Shown: piece by piece, positions 1 to 6,449 of the stretch
Numbering within the stretch: the first letter of the stretch is position 1
Layout: every line of letters begins with the position of its first letter
Assembly (NCBI GenBank): GCA_007123395.1
Contig: SKLD01000423.1
Coordinates: forward strand, 1 to 7,609
Length of the DNA: 7,609 bases
Source: Opitutales bacterium
Lineage (GTDB): Bacteria; Verrucomicrobiota; Verrucomicrobiia; Opitutales; Oceanipulchritudinaceae
Direction of reading: 5' to 3'
Translations under genes and position numbers: made by a program
Notes under the pieces: model-generated
The model's database searches: none
What the model saw: only the letters and a program-made list of their open reading frames with translations
Told to the model about the DNA's origin: nothing

Positions 1-115
1 ACGATCGGCTCGTTCGGTTGGGTCGGGGTGGAATGCGGAGCGGGCATGGAAGGATGGAAGAATACGTGCGGAACGGGCCGCGTTGACAACAAACTTCAAC
101 GCCCCGACCGTGAAG

Positions 116-1519
116 ATGGACCCAGTTACGGAATTTGTGAAGTGCGGTTGGCAAAAATTTGTTGGCGCGGATCTCCGCGGCACGGTCGAGGCCCTCGCCC
201 ACGCGGTACAGACGGCAGGTGGGCGCGCCCTCCTCGTCGGCGGGTGCGTGCGCGACTGGATACTGGAGCAGTCGGCGACCGACCTCGATCTCGAGATCTT
301 CGGTGTCGCGCCGGAACGCCTTGAGGCGCTCCTCCGCTCCTTCGGGCGTTTCGACGCGGTCGGCAAAGCCTTCGGCGTCTACAAAATGGCGGGACTGCCG
401 CTCGACGTCAGCCTGCCCCGGCGGGAGCGCAAGACCGGGCGGGGCCACCGGGGCTTCGATGTCGTGCCGGATCCGTCCCTGCCCCTGCGTGCGGCAGCGG
501 AGCGCCGCGACTTCACGATCAACGCCATCCTCCTCGATCCCCTGACCGATGTGATTGAAGACCCCTGCGGCGGACTCACTGACCTCCGTGAGCGGCGTCT
601 GCGGCACACGTCCGCCGCTTTCGCGGAGGACCCGCTACGCGTGCTGCGCGGCATGCAGTTTGTGGCGCGCTTCTCACTCCGCCCCGATCCCGCGACCGTC
701 GCCTTGTGCCGCACCATCGACGCGGAGGGCCTCGCCCGCGAGCGCTGCTTCGAGGAGTGGCGCAAGCTCCTCCTGCTCGGCGCGCGCCCCTCCGCCGGGC
801 TCGCCTTCCTGCGCGACACCGGCTGGGTCGCCCACACCCCCGAGCTGGCCGCCCTCATTGACTGCCCGCAGGATCCGGAGTGGCACCCGGAAGGCGACGC
901 GTGGGACCACACTCTCCACTGCCTCGACGCCTTCGCGGCGTGCCGCACCGGCGATGCTTACGAAGACATCGTCGTCGGCCTCGCCGTGCTTTGCCATGAC
1001 TTCGGCAAGCCGCTAACGACCGCCTTCACCGAGGGGCGCTGGCGGTCTCCCGGACACGAGAGCGCCGGCGAGGCACCGACGCGCTCCTTCCTCGCCCGCC
1101 TCACCAACCAAACCGCGCTCATCGAGGATGTCGTGAAGCTCGTCGTCGCGCACATGCGCCCCATGGCGTTGCGTTCGACCGAGGCCGGACCCGCCGCCAT
1201 CCGGCGCCTCGCCCGCGATGTCGGGCGGCTTGACCGTCTCCTCCGGGTCGTCGAGGCAGACGGGCGCGGCCGCCCGCCGCTCGACGAGGGCGACGTCGCC
1301 CCGTGGCTGCGCGCGCGGGCTGAATCCCTCGCGGTGGAGCGCGCCGCGCCGAAACCGCTCGTGCGCGGGCGCGACCTCCTGCCGCACGGATTCGAGCCGG
1401 GCCCCGCGCTTGGCCAAGTGCTCCGGCGCCTCTTCGAGGAGCAGCTCGACGGGCGCATCGAGAGCCGCGAAGAGGGCGTCGCCCGCGCGCTTCAGATCAA
1501 AGAAGAAATGTCGGCGTGA
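116..1519 (+). CDS. cca: tRNA CCA-adding nucleotidyltransferase with C-terminal HD domain
   Basis: This enzyme adds or repairs the 3' CCA end of tRNAs in the cytoplasm using CTP and ATP. Counting from the ATG at 116 (467 aa), the class II nucleotidyltransferase core shows VGGCVRD at 41-47, the metal-binding D-L-D at 56-58, RRDFTINAI at 130-138 and EDPLRVLRG at 171-179. The C-terminal half carries an HD phosphohydrolase signature: H265, H294-D295, H314 and H346. This is the E. coli Cca layout, slightly longer than the roughly 410 aa of that enzyme. The start is uncertain. A TTG at 83 adds 11 residues and a GTG at 137 removes 7; none has a good Shine-Dalgarno, and codons between 116 and 170 have unusually low third-position GC. 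The TTG at 83 is also part of a perfect TTGACA hexamer, but no matching -10 follows. The 3' end overlaps the convergent ispE by 23 bases. No gene is evident in bases 1-82. Confidence 0.94.
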   Translation: MDPVTEFVKCGWQKFVGADLRGTVEALAHAVQTAGGRALLVGGCVRDWILEQSATDLDLEIFGVAPERLEALLRSFGRFDAVGKAFGVYKMAGLPLDVSLPRRERKTGRGHRGFDVVPDPSLPLRAAAERRDFTINAILLDPLTDVIEDPCGGLTDLRERRLRHTSAAFAEDPLRVLRGMQFVARFSLRPDPATVALCRTIDAEGLARERCFEEWRKLLLLGARPSAGLAFLRDTGWVAHTPELAALIDCPQDPEWHPEGDAWDHTLHCLDAFAACRTGDAYEDIVVGLAVLCHDFGKPLTTAFTEGRWRSPGHESAGEAPTRSFLARLTNQTALIEDVVKLVVAHMRPMALRSTEAGPAAIRRLARDVGRLDRLLRVVEADGRGRPPLDEGDVAPWLRARAESLAVERAAPKPLVRGRDLLPHGFEPGPALGQVLRRLFEEQLDGRIESREEGVARALQIKEEMSA

Positions 1520-2408
1520 AGAACGCGCCCGCGCCCCATGCCTCGGCGACGATCCCGCGCACCGTCTCCGTGTCGGCATCGTCGCGCGGCAGGGCGAAGC
1601 AGGCGCTGCCGCTGCCGCTCATCAAAGCCGGGATCCCCGCCTCCCGCACGGACCGCAGCACAACGGCGATGGTCGGCAACCGGTCCTCCACGACCTCCGC
1701 AAAGCTATTAAAGAGCAGCTCCTCCGGCGAAAGCCGGCCCTCCGCGAAGGCCGCCACCCGCTCCTCCGCCCATTGCGGTGCGGCATACGTTCCCCGCGCG
1801 CGCAGCAGCGCGTAGGCGCGGGGCGTTTCCATGGCCGCGGGCGGTCCGAAAAGCAGCACCGGCAGGCCGCTCAGCCGGTCACACGCCGACTCCGGCAAAT
1901 CCTCCAGCCGGTCGCCGCGGCCCCGCATAATGACCGCGTGGTCTTGGAGAAAGAGCGGCACGTCCGACCCCAGACCCGCGCCGATGCCGCCCAGCCATGT
2001 TGCCGACATCCCCGGCATGCGTTCGGCAAGCAGACTTAGGGCGGCTGCGGCATTCCCGCTTCCTCCCCCCAGCCCCGCCCCCAAAGGGATGCGCTTTTCC
2101 AGCTTGAACCGCTGCGGCGGGAGTTTCGGTTCGGCGCGACGGAAGGCCGCCGCCGCACGCAGCACAAGGTTGCCGGCGCCCTCAGGCACGTCCGTGCCGG
2201 TCACCTCGAGGGAGTCCTCCGCCGCCCCGCCGTCGGCGTCCCTGCGGGTGAGGCGGTCGCCGAAGGCGCATTGCGCGACAATCGAGACCAGATTGTGAAA
2301 ACCGTCGGGACGAAGACCCGTGACGGCGAGAAAGAGGTTGATCTTCGCCGGCGAGAACCGTGAACCGCGCGCGGGAGACGCTGTGTTTTCCATTGTGGCA
2401 AGATGCAA
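1497..2408 (-). CDS. ispE: 4-diphosphocytidyl-2-C-methyl-D-erythritol kinase
   Basis: IspE is the GHMP-family kinase that phosphorylates CDP-methylerythritol with ATP, the fourth step of the MEP isoprenoid pathway. In the 303-aa reading the N-terminal PAKINLFLAVTG lies at 20-31, with the catalytic lysine at K22. The glycine-rich ATP loop PLGAGLGGGSGNAAA is at 108-122, the catalytic aspartate is D149 in GLGSDVPLF, and the C-terminal GHMP motif MSGSGSACFAL is at 263-273. All expected active-site elements are present and the length is normal. The start chosen is TTG at 2408 because AAGGA lies 6 bases upstream of it. The ATG at 2393, five codons later, would give a more ordinary start codon but has no properly spaced ribosome site. 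The gene is divergent from ispD, which encodes the preceding enzyme of the pathway. Its 3' end runs 23 bases into the end of cca on the other strand. Confidence 0.96.
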   Translation of the reverse strand: MHLATMENTASPARGSRFSPAKINLFLAVTGLRPDGFHNLVSIVAQCAFGDRLTRRDADGGAAEDSLEVTGTDVPEGAGNLVLRAAAAFRRAEPKLPPQRFKLEKRIPLGAGLGGGSGNAAAALSLLAERMPGMSATWLGGIGAGLGSDVPLFLQDHAVIMRGRGDRLEDLPESACDRLSGLPVLLFGPPAAMETPRAYALLRARGTYAAPQWAEERVAAFAEGRLSPEELLFNSFAEVVEDRLPTIAVVLRSVREAGIPALMSGSGSACFALPRDDADTETVRGIVAEAWGAGAFFTPTFLL

Positions 2409-2451
2409 TGTCTGTCCTTCTCATAATGTCAAAGAGAGTCGATTCGAATCC
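2409..2451. promoter_or_regulatory. Compact divergent ispE/ispD promoter region
   Basis: Only 43 bases separate the two divergent MEP-pathway genes, so at least one promoter must overlap the neighbouring coding sequence if both genes are transcribed from here. The gap contains a -10-like CATAAT (2422-2427, plus strand, 5 of 6 matches to consensus) and a perfect 10-base palindrome GATTCGAATC (2441-2450) one base before the ispD ATG. No good -35 hexamer at standard spacing was found for either direction, so exact promoter positions cannot be given. Confidence 0.4.
2415..2422 (-). promoter_or_regulatory. Ribosome binding site deciding the ispE TTG start
   Basis: On the minus strand the sequence reads GAGAAGGA, with AAGGA ending 6 bases before a TTG codon (2408-2406). 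The same site would lie 21 bases before the ATG at 2393, which is too far. This spacing favours TTG as the initiation codon. It is a direct sequence observation; use of TTG in vivo is inferred. Confidence 0.6.
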
Positions 2452-3147
2452 ATGGAAACCAAGAACAATACCGCTGTCCTTCTCGCGGCGGGCAGCGGAT
2501 CGCGCCTCTCCGGAGCGCTTGCTGACAAAGTGCTCTGGCCGCTCGCGGGCAAGGCGGTCGTTCGTTGGTCCGCCGATGCCTTTGCCGCCGCCATGGTCGT
2601 CGGGCGGATCATCGTAACCTATCGGGACGCCGCGCAGCTCAGCCGCCTCGAACACCTCCTCGCCGGACTTCCCCTGCCCCTCGCCTACGTGCGCGGCGGC
2701 GCGCAGCGGCATGACTCCGTCCGCCTCGCCCTCGAAAGTCCGGGCATAAGCGACGGCCTCACCTTTATCCACGACGCCGCGCGGCCGCTTATCCGCGCGG
2801 AAACACTGCGCACCCTCCTTCGCACGGCGGAGCGCGCCGGTTCCGCCGTTCTCGCCCACCGTGTGACCGACACTATCAAGGAATCCCCCGCTGCCGGTGT
2901 GCCGGAGCGGGCCACTTTCCGCGAGCCGCCCCGCGAACACCTCTGGGCCATGGAAACCCCGCAGGTCTTCTCCACGGAAGCCATCCAACGCGCCTACCGC
3001 GCCCTCGACACCCCCGTGACGGACGACGCCGCCGCCGCGCAACGCGCCGGCATTCCCCTAACCCTCGTCGAAAACCCCCGCCCCAACCCGAAGCTCACCC
3101 GCCCGGCCGACATCCCGTGGCTGGAGTTCCTCGCCGCGCACGGATAA
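2452..3147 (+). CDS. ispD: 2-C-methyl-D-erythritol 4-phosphate cytidylyltransferase
   Basis: IspD transfers CMP from CTP to methylerythritol 4-phosphate, the third step of the MEP pathway. The 231-aa product is of family length. It shows the nucleotide-binding loop AVLLAAGSGSRL (8-19) with R18 and K26 in the places of the catalytic Arg/Lys pair, then GGAQRHDSVRLAL (82-94), IHDAARPLI (106-114) and DTIK (140-143). R161 precedes LWAMETPQVF (164-173), followed by VTDDAAAAQRAG (189-200) and the C-terminal K214. The P-K-Q usually found around the catalytic lysine is replaced by D-K-V, so the N-terminal loop is somewhat divergent. The ATG at 2452 is chosen because homology begins a few residues later; the open frame extends further upstream but only antisense to ispE. 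No strong Shine-Dalgarno precedes it, the nearest candidate being a distant GAGAG. It ends 30 bases from the convergent transporter operon. Confidence 0.95.
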   Translation: METKNNTAVLLAAGSGSRLSGALADKVLWPLAGKAVVRWSADAFAAAMVVGRIIVTYRDAAQLSRLEHLLAGLPLPLAYVRGGAQRHDSVRLALESPGISDGLTFIHDAARPLIRAETLRTLLRTAERAGSAVLAHRVTDTIKESPAAGVPERATFREPPREHLWAMETPQVFSTEAIQRAYRALDTPVTDDAAAAQRAGIPLTLVENPRPNPKLTRPADIPWLEFLAAHG

Positions 3148-3177
3148 GCGGCGCCGCGCTCTCCGCTGAGAACAACT

Positions 3178-4092
3178 TTACCCGCGCGGGCTCCGCCTGC
3201 CCTTGGCAAGGATTCCGTGGCGCGGCGCGAACAGAGCGGCGGCGAAGAACAGGATGCCGGCGGCGACCGCCATCATACCGGAGGTGGAAACGGCGTCGTG
3301 CCCCGTGAGGGCGGGCAGAAAAACGGCGGCGGCATGTCCGCCCGCCGCGCAGAAAACACCCAGCACGACACTGAGGACGACCATTGTCCCGAGACGGTCG
3401 GTGAGCAAGTGCGCCGCCGCGGGAGGCACGATAAGCATGGCGATGACAAGGATGCTGCCGACAGCCTCGAAGGCGGCCACCGTCGTGACGGCGACCATGG
3501 TCATCAGCAGGTAGTGCATGAAGCCCGCGTGCAGGCCGAGGGTCGTCGCAAGGGCGGGATCAAACGCACTGATCCGGAGTTCCTTGAAGAGGAATACCAC
3601 TACGGCCAGATTGAGCAGAAAGACGACGCCGAGGACGACAAAGGCGCGCGGAATCTCCAAGTGAACGCCGAAGACGGTCCAGTCGGCGACAACATCAAGC
3701 GGTGTGAGTTCGATAGCGCCGAAGAGGACGCACCCCGGATCGAGATCCACCCGCTCCGCACCCCGCGCGATGAGGAGCAGACCGAGGGCGAAAAGCGTCG
3801 TGAAGACAATGCCCATCGATGCGCCCCGCTCGACGTTGCCGAGGCGGCTCACCCACTGGGTGAAGACCGCCGTCAGCACGCCCGTGGCCGCCGCACCGAT
3901 AAACATGACCACGCTCGTCCGGCTGCCTGTAAGCAAGAACGCCACGGCTAGACCCGGCAGGACGGCGTGGCTGATGGCGTCGCCCATCATGCTCATGCGC
4001 CGCAAGACCAGAAAAGATCCGGCGAGCGCGCAGGCCGCCGCGCACAACGCGCCCACTGCCACAATCCATGTATCGAAAACGTACCACTCCAT
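3178..4092 (-). CDS. Metal ABC transporter permease, ABC-3 family (TroD/YtgD-like)
   Basis: This is an inner-membrane permease of the ABC-3 family, which imports Mn, Zn or Fe. It is 304 aa and strongly hydrophobic with about eight membrane segments. The family block GSFLVLRRMSMMGDAISHAV (25-44) is directly visible, as are ASMGIVFTTLFALGLLL (91-107) and the coupling region FKELRISAFDPALATTLG (149-166), followed by AVGSILVIAMLIVPPAAA (190-207). It is the third gene of the operon. Only four bases separate its ATG from the TAG of the fused permease upstream, so translational coupling is likely; no clear Shine-Dalgarno is present. A TTG at 4152 would add 20 residues inside the upstream gene and is less likely. 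It presumably pairs with the fused permease as a heterodimeric channel, as TroC/TroD or YtgC/YtgD do. Metal specificity cannot be read from sequence alone. Confidence 0.93.
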   Translation of the reverse strand: MEWYVFDTWIVAVGALCAAACALAGSFLVLRRMSMMGDAISHAVLPGLAVAFLLTGSRTSVVMFIGAAATGVLTAVFTQWVSRLGNVERGASMGIVFTTLFALGLLLIARGAERVDLDPGCVLFGAIELTPLDVVADWTVFGVHLEIPRAFVVLGVVFLLNLAVVVFLFKELRISAFDPALATTLGLHAGFMHYLLMTMVAVTTVAAFEAVGSILVIAMLIVPPAAAHLLTDRLGTMVVLSVVLGVFCAAGGHAAAVFLPALTGHDAVSTSGMMAVAAGILFFAAALFAPRHGILAKGRRSPRG

Positions 4093-4096
4093 GGGG

Positions 4097-5515
4097 CTAA
4101 CGGATAGGGTGTGGACTGGCGGGGACACCGTCGGCGGCAGGCCGTGCGGCAACGGGTAACGACGCTTCCAGCCGCCGGATCAAACCGGCGCCGAGGATGT
4201 GTTCCACGGCGTCGGCATCGCGGTCGACATGGGTCGGCGCGATATCGGCGTATTCGACGAGGTAGATCTCCCAGAGGCGGTGGTTGCGGGTGACGCGCGC
4301 TGCCGCCCGCGCCCCGGCATCGGTCAGGCGCACCCCGTCGCGGTCCATTGTCTCAACCAGCCCCCGGCGATAGGCGCGCCGGACCACTCCCCGCAGTTCG
4401 CGCGGCGACCACGAACGTTTGCGCTCCAGCACCGCCCATGGAATCAGCGGCACGCTATCCCCTGCAAGGTGCGGGGCGGGACCGCTCTCTTCGAGCACCT
4501 CGTATATACCCCGCAGCAGATGCTGCCGCTCGACCCGCCGCTTGAGGGCGCGCGCCCGCACCGTCCGCGCGATGACCCCGCGGTCGGGCCCGGCCAACAG
4601 ACTCAGGACAAAGAGCGCCGCCGCCGTGAGGACAATGACCGCTCCGGCCGGGAGCCCCGGCGCGAGCGCGCTTAATCCGGCCCCCAACCACCCGCTCGCC
4701 CCGCCGAACCCCGCCGCGAGCGCGAGCATCCACCCGAAACGCGAGGTCCACATGCGCGCCGAAGCCGCCGGAATAATGAGAAAGGCGATGATGAGCACAA
4801 CACCCACGGCCTGCAGTCCGACCACCGTCACAAGGGTGACGAGGAGCAGCATAAGCACGTCGAGGGCGTGCGTCGGCCAGCCCATCGAGCGGGCGTAGCC
4901 CTCGTCAAAGCACAGAAGGCGGAACTCTTTGAACAGCGCAAGGGAGGCAATCAGCGAGATCACCGCCGCCCCGGAAACCAGATAAAAGTCCGCCCGGACC
5001 ATCGACGCCGTCTTGCCGTAGAGAAACGACTCCAGCCCCGCCGTCCCCGCCTCCGGCATGTGCTGCACAATGCTTAGGAGGACCACTCCCGCGCCGTAGA
5101 ACACGCTCAGCACGATGCCCATGGCGGCATCGTCCTTGACCCGCGTGAGACTACGTATCAGAAGCACCACGACACACCCGAGAAGCCCCGTGACCGCCGC
5201 CCCGGTGATGAGCACGGCAAACGAGCGTCCCGTCCCCGTGAAATGAACCGCGAACATGAAGGCGAGGACGATGCCCGGCAGCGTCGCGTGCGAGAGCGCG
5301 TCGCCCATGAGCGAGCGCTTGCGCAAGAGGAGGAAACTGCCTGCCAGCCCGCCGGCTATGCCGAGCAGGGTCGTCGAGACAAGGACGAGGCGCGTGTTGT
5401 AGTCGCGCAGCAGGACAACAGAGGCGAAATCGTCGCGCCACGAATCCGCCGATGCCTCCGCCGCCGCGGTGGCGAGGAAAAGGAATACACAGAGAATCCC
5501 CGCGCCCTTTCTCAT
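4097..5515 (-). CDS. Metal ABC permease fused to a DtxR-type regulator domain (YtgCR-like)
   Basis: This 472-aa protein joins two families. Residues 1-23 resemble a signal peptide (hydrophobic core, A-x-A end). Residues about 41-312 are an ABC-3 metal permease with GSFLLLRKRSLMGDALSHAT (59-78), FKEFRLLCFDEGYARSMG (195-212) and VGVVLIIAFLIIPAASAR (237-254). A basic linker (about 312-330) leads to a winged-helix segment (about 331-405; likely recognition helix SPRELRGVVRRAY at 370-382, wing ending LTDAG) and a DtxR dimerisation/metal-binding segment (about 408-450). There H412, E416, D435, E438 and H439 align with DtxR H79, E83, C102, E105 and H106. Chlamydia YtgCR has the same fusion and is known to release its repressor part by cleavage. 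The ATG overlaps the ATPase stop as ATGA. AAGGAGG lies 13 bases upstream, rather far. The gene order matches ytgB-ytgCR-ytgD. Cleavage and DNA binding here are inferred. Confidence 0.9.
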   Translation of the reverse strand: MRKGAGILCVFLFLATAAAEASADSWRDDFASVVLLRDYNTRLVLVSTTLLGIAGGLAGSFLLLRKRSLMGDALSHATLPGIVLAFMFAVHFTGTGRSFAVLITGAAVTGLLGCVVVLLIRSLTRVKDDAAMGIVLSVFYGAGVVLLSIVQHMPEAGTAGLESFLYGKTASMVRADFYLVSGAAVISLIASLALFKEFRLLCFDEGYARSMGWPTHALDVLMLLLVTLVTVVGLQAVGVVLIIAFLIIPAASARMWTSRFGWMLALAAGFGGASGWLGAGLSALAPGLPAGAVIVLTAAALFVLSLLAGPDRGVIARTVRARALKRRVERQHLLRGIYEVLEESGPAPHLAGDSVPLIPWAVLERKRSWSPRELRGVVRRAYRRGLVETMDRDGVRLTDAGARAAARVTRNHRLWEIYLVEYADIAPTHVDRDADAVEHILGAGLIRRLEASLPVAARPAADGVPASPHPIR

Positions 5516-6357
5516 TCCGCCCCGCCCGCCTCCTTCGACACCGCCGTGGCCGCCTCGCTCAAGAGCGTCAGCTTGCCGCCGTAGGTCTTGCGCAGGTTCT
5601 CCGCCGTGAAGACTTCCGCCGTCGGCCCGCTTGCGACCACCCGCATGTTGAGCATCACCAGCCAATCGAAATACTCCTCCACCGTCGCGAGGTCGTGATG
5701 CACCACAAGGCACGTGCGCCCGCGCCGCTTCAAGTCGTGCAGGATGCCGACGATGGCCCGCTCCGTCGCGGCGTCGACGGCGGCAAACGGTTCGTCCATA
5801 AAGTAGACGCGCGCGTCCTGCGCGAGCGCGCGCGCTAGAAACACACGCTGCTGCTGGCCGCCCGAGAGCTGACTGATCTGCCGGTGCGCAAAATCCGCGA
5901 GGCCCACCTTCTCCAGCGCTTCCATGGCAAGCCCTTTGCAGCGCCGGTTCACCGGGCGCAGCCAGCCCAGCCGTCCGTAGGTGCCCATCGCCACCACGTC
6001 CAGCACGCTCACCGGAAAATCCCAGTCCACGCTCTCCCGCTGCGGTACGTAGCCCACCAGCTTCCGCTGCGCACGGTAGGGCTCGCCGAAGATGCGCACT
6101 TCCCCGCTGCTGCGCGGCACAAGCTCAAGGCAGGCCTTCATCAACGTGCTTTTCCCCGCCCCGTTCGGTCCCACGATCCCCACCAGCTTTCCCTCCGGGA
6201 TCTCCAGATCAATGTCCCAGATCACCGGCTTCCGGTGGTACGCCACCGTTAAGTCATGCACCGACAGCGGCGAGCCCGGCGAATGTTCCTCCGGCAGCCC
6301 CACGCTCCCCGCGCCGCGCAACCGCGCAACCGGCCTCTCACGTAAACTTTGATCCAT
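5512..6357 (-). CDS. Metal ABC transporter ATP-binding protein (TroB/YtgB-like)
   Basis: This is the cytoplasmic ATPase that powers metal import through the two downstream permeases. From the ATG at 6357 it is 281 aa. It shows Walker A GPNGAGKST (63-71), Q-loop Q106 in VGYVPQRE, the aromatic MGTYGRLGWL region typical of TroB/MntA-type ATPases (124-133), signature LSGGQQQR (164-171), Walker B VYFMDEP (184-190) and the H-loop H221. The C-terminal SGPTAEVFTAENLRKTYGG (243-261) is also family-typical. The N-terminus is about 25 residues longer than usual before LSVHDLTVAYHRKPV. The ATG at 6357 lies inside a palindrome and lacks a Shine-Dalgarno, so the true start could be later (for example GTG at 6303) or TTG at 6402. 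The stop overlaps the next ATG as ATGA. No substrate-binding protein gene accompanies it. Confidence 0.94.
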   Translation of the reverse strand: MDQSLRERPVARLRGAGSVGLPEEHSPGSPLSVHDLTVAYHRKPVIWDIDLEIPEGKLVGIVGPNGAGKSTLMKACLELVPRSSGEVRIFGEPYRAQRKLVGYVPQRESVDWDFPVSVLDVVAMGTYGRLGWLRPVNRRCKGLAMEALEKVGLADFAHRQISQLSGGQQQRVFLARALAQDARVYFMDEPFAAVDAATERAIVGILHDLKRRGRTCLVVHHDLATVEEYFDWLVMLNMRVVASGPTAEVFTAENLRKTYGGKLTLLSEAATAVSKEAGGAE

Positions 6358-6369
6358 CAAAGTGAGAGG
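6334..6369. promoter_or_regulatory. Imperfect palindrome over the metal-operon start (candidate operator or mRNA hairpin)
   Basis: The core is ACTTTGAT, two central bases, then ATCAAAGT (6346-6363), a dyad with 8-base perfect arms. It is extended by CCTCTC at 6334-6339 pairing with GAGAGG at 6364-6369, with six unpaired bases (6340-6345) on one side. The ATPase ATG at 6357-6355 lies in the middle. A dyad at the head of an operon that encodes a DtxR-type domain suggests a repressor site; alternatively the transcript could fold and hide the start codon. The symmetry is seen directly; the function is inferred. Confidence 0.5.
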
Positions 6370-6449
6370 AGACCCGCCGCTCCCGCAAAGCGCAAGCCTC
6401 AAAAATTTTACTTTCCATCACCCCCGGCGTGCGGCTAACTATTCTTCCC
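6370..6449. promoter_or_regulatory. Divergent promoter region between metal operon and restriction gene
   Basis: With the palindrome this forms the only gap between the two divergent transcription units, so promoters for both probably lie here. It includes an A/T-rich patch, notable in this GC-rich DNA, with AAAATTTT at 6402-6409. On the minus strand TAAAAT (6410-6405) matches five of six -10 positions. No convincing -35 sits at standard distance. For the plus-strand gene a TAACTATT lies just before the ATG at 6450, and no Shine-Dalgarno is visible. Promoter positions are therefore tentative. Confidence 0.4.

Noticed and set aside
83..111. A perfect TTGACA at 83-88 as a -35 box.
   Set aside because: At 16-18 bases downstream there is no -10-like sequence (the position holds GACCGT), so a promoter cannot be supported.
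2436..2455. A GATTCGAATCC stretch resembling a tRNA T-arm (GGTTCGAATCC).
   Set aside because: The flanking bases do not form the T-stem and no acceptor or anticodon arm is present, so it is not a tRNA gene or a convincing tRNA fragment.
2182..3042. A long minus-strand open frame running through ispD into ispE.
   Set aside because: It lies out of frame with ispE and antisense to ispD, both of which show full family motifs; its own translation is low-complexity Gly/Arg/Ala.
3148..3190. Possible bidirectional terminator between ispD and the metal operon, with short GC palindromes (GCGGCGCCGC and CCCGCGCGGG).
   Set aside because: The stems are short, one lies within the permease coding end, and no T-run follows on either strand.
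3217..3951. A 244-codon open frame on the plus strand opposite the last permease.
   Set aside because: It is antisense to a clear membrane protein, is highly charged with no recognisable motif, and is a typical by-product of GC-rich coding sequence.
6334..6369. The palindrome as a transcription terminator.
   Set aside because: It lies at the beginning of the operon over a start codon, and lacks a following T-run in the direction of either gene.
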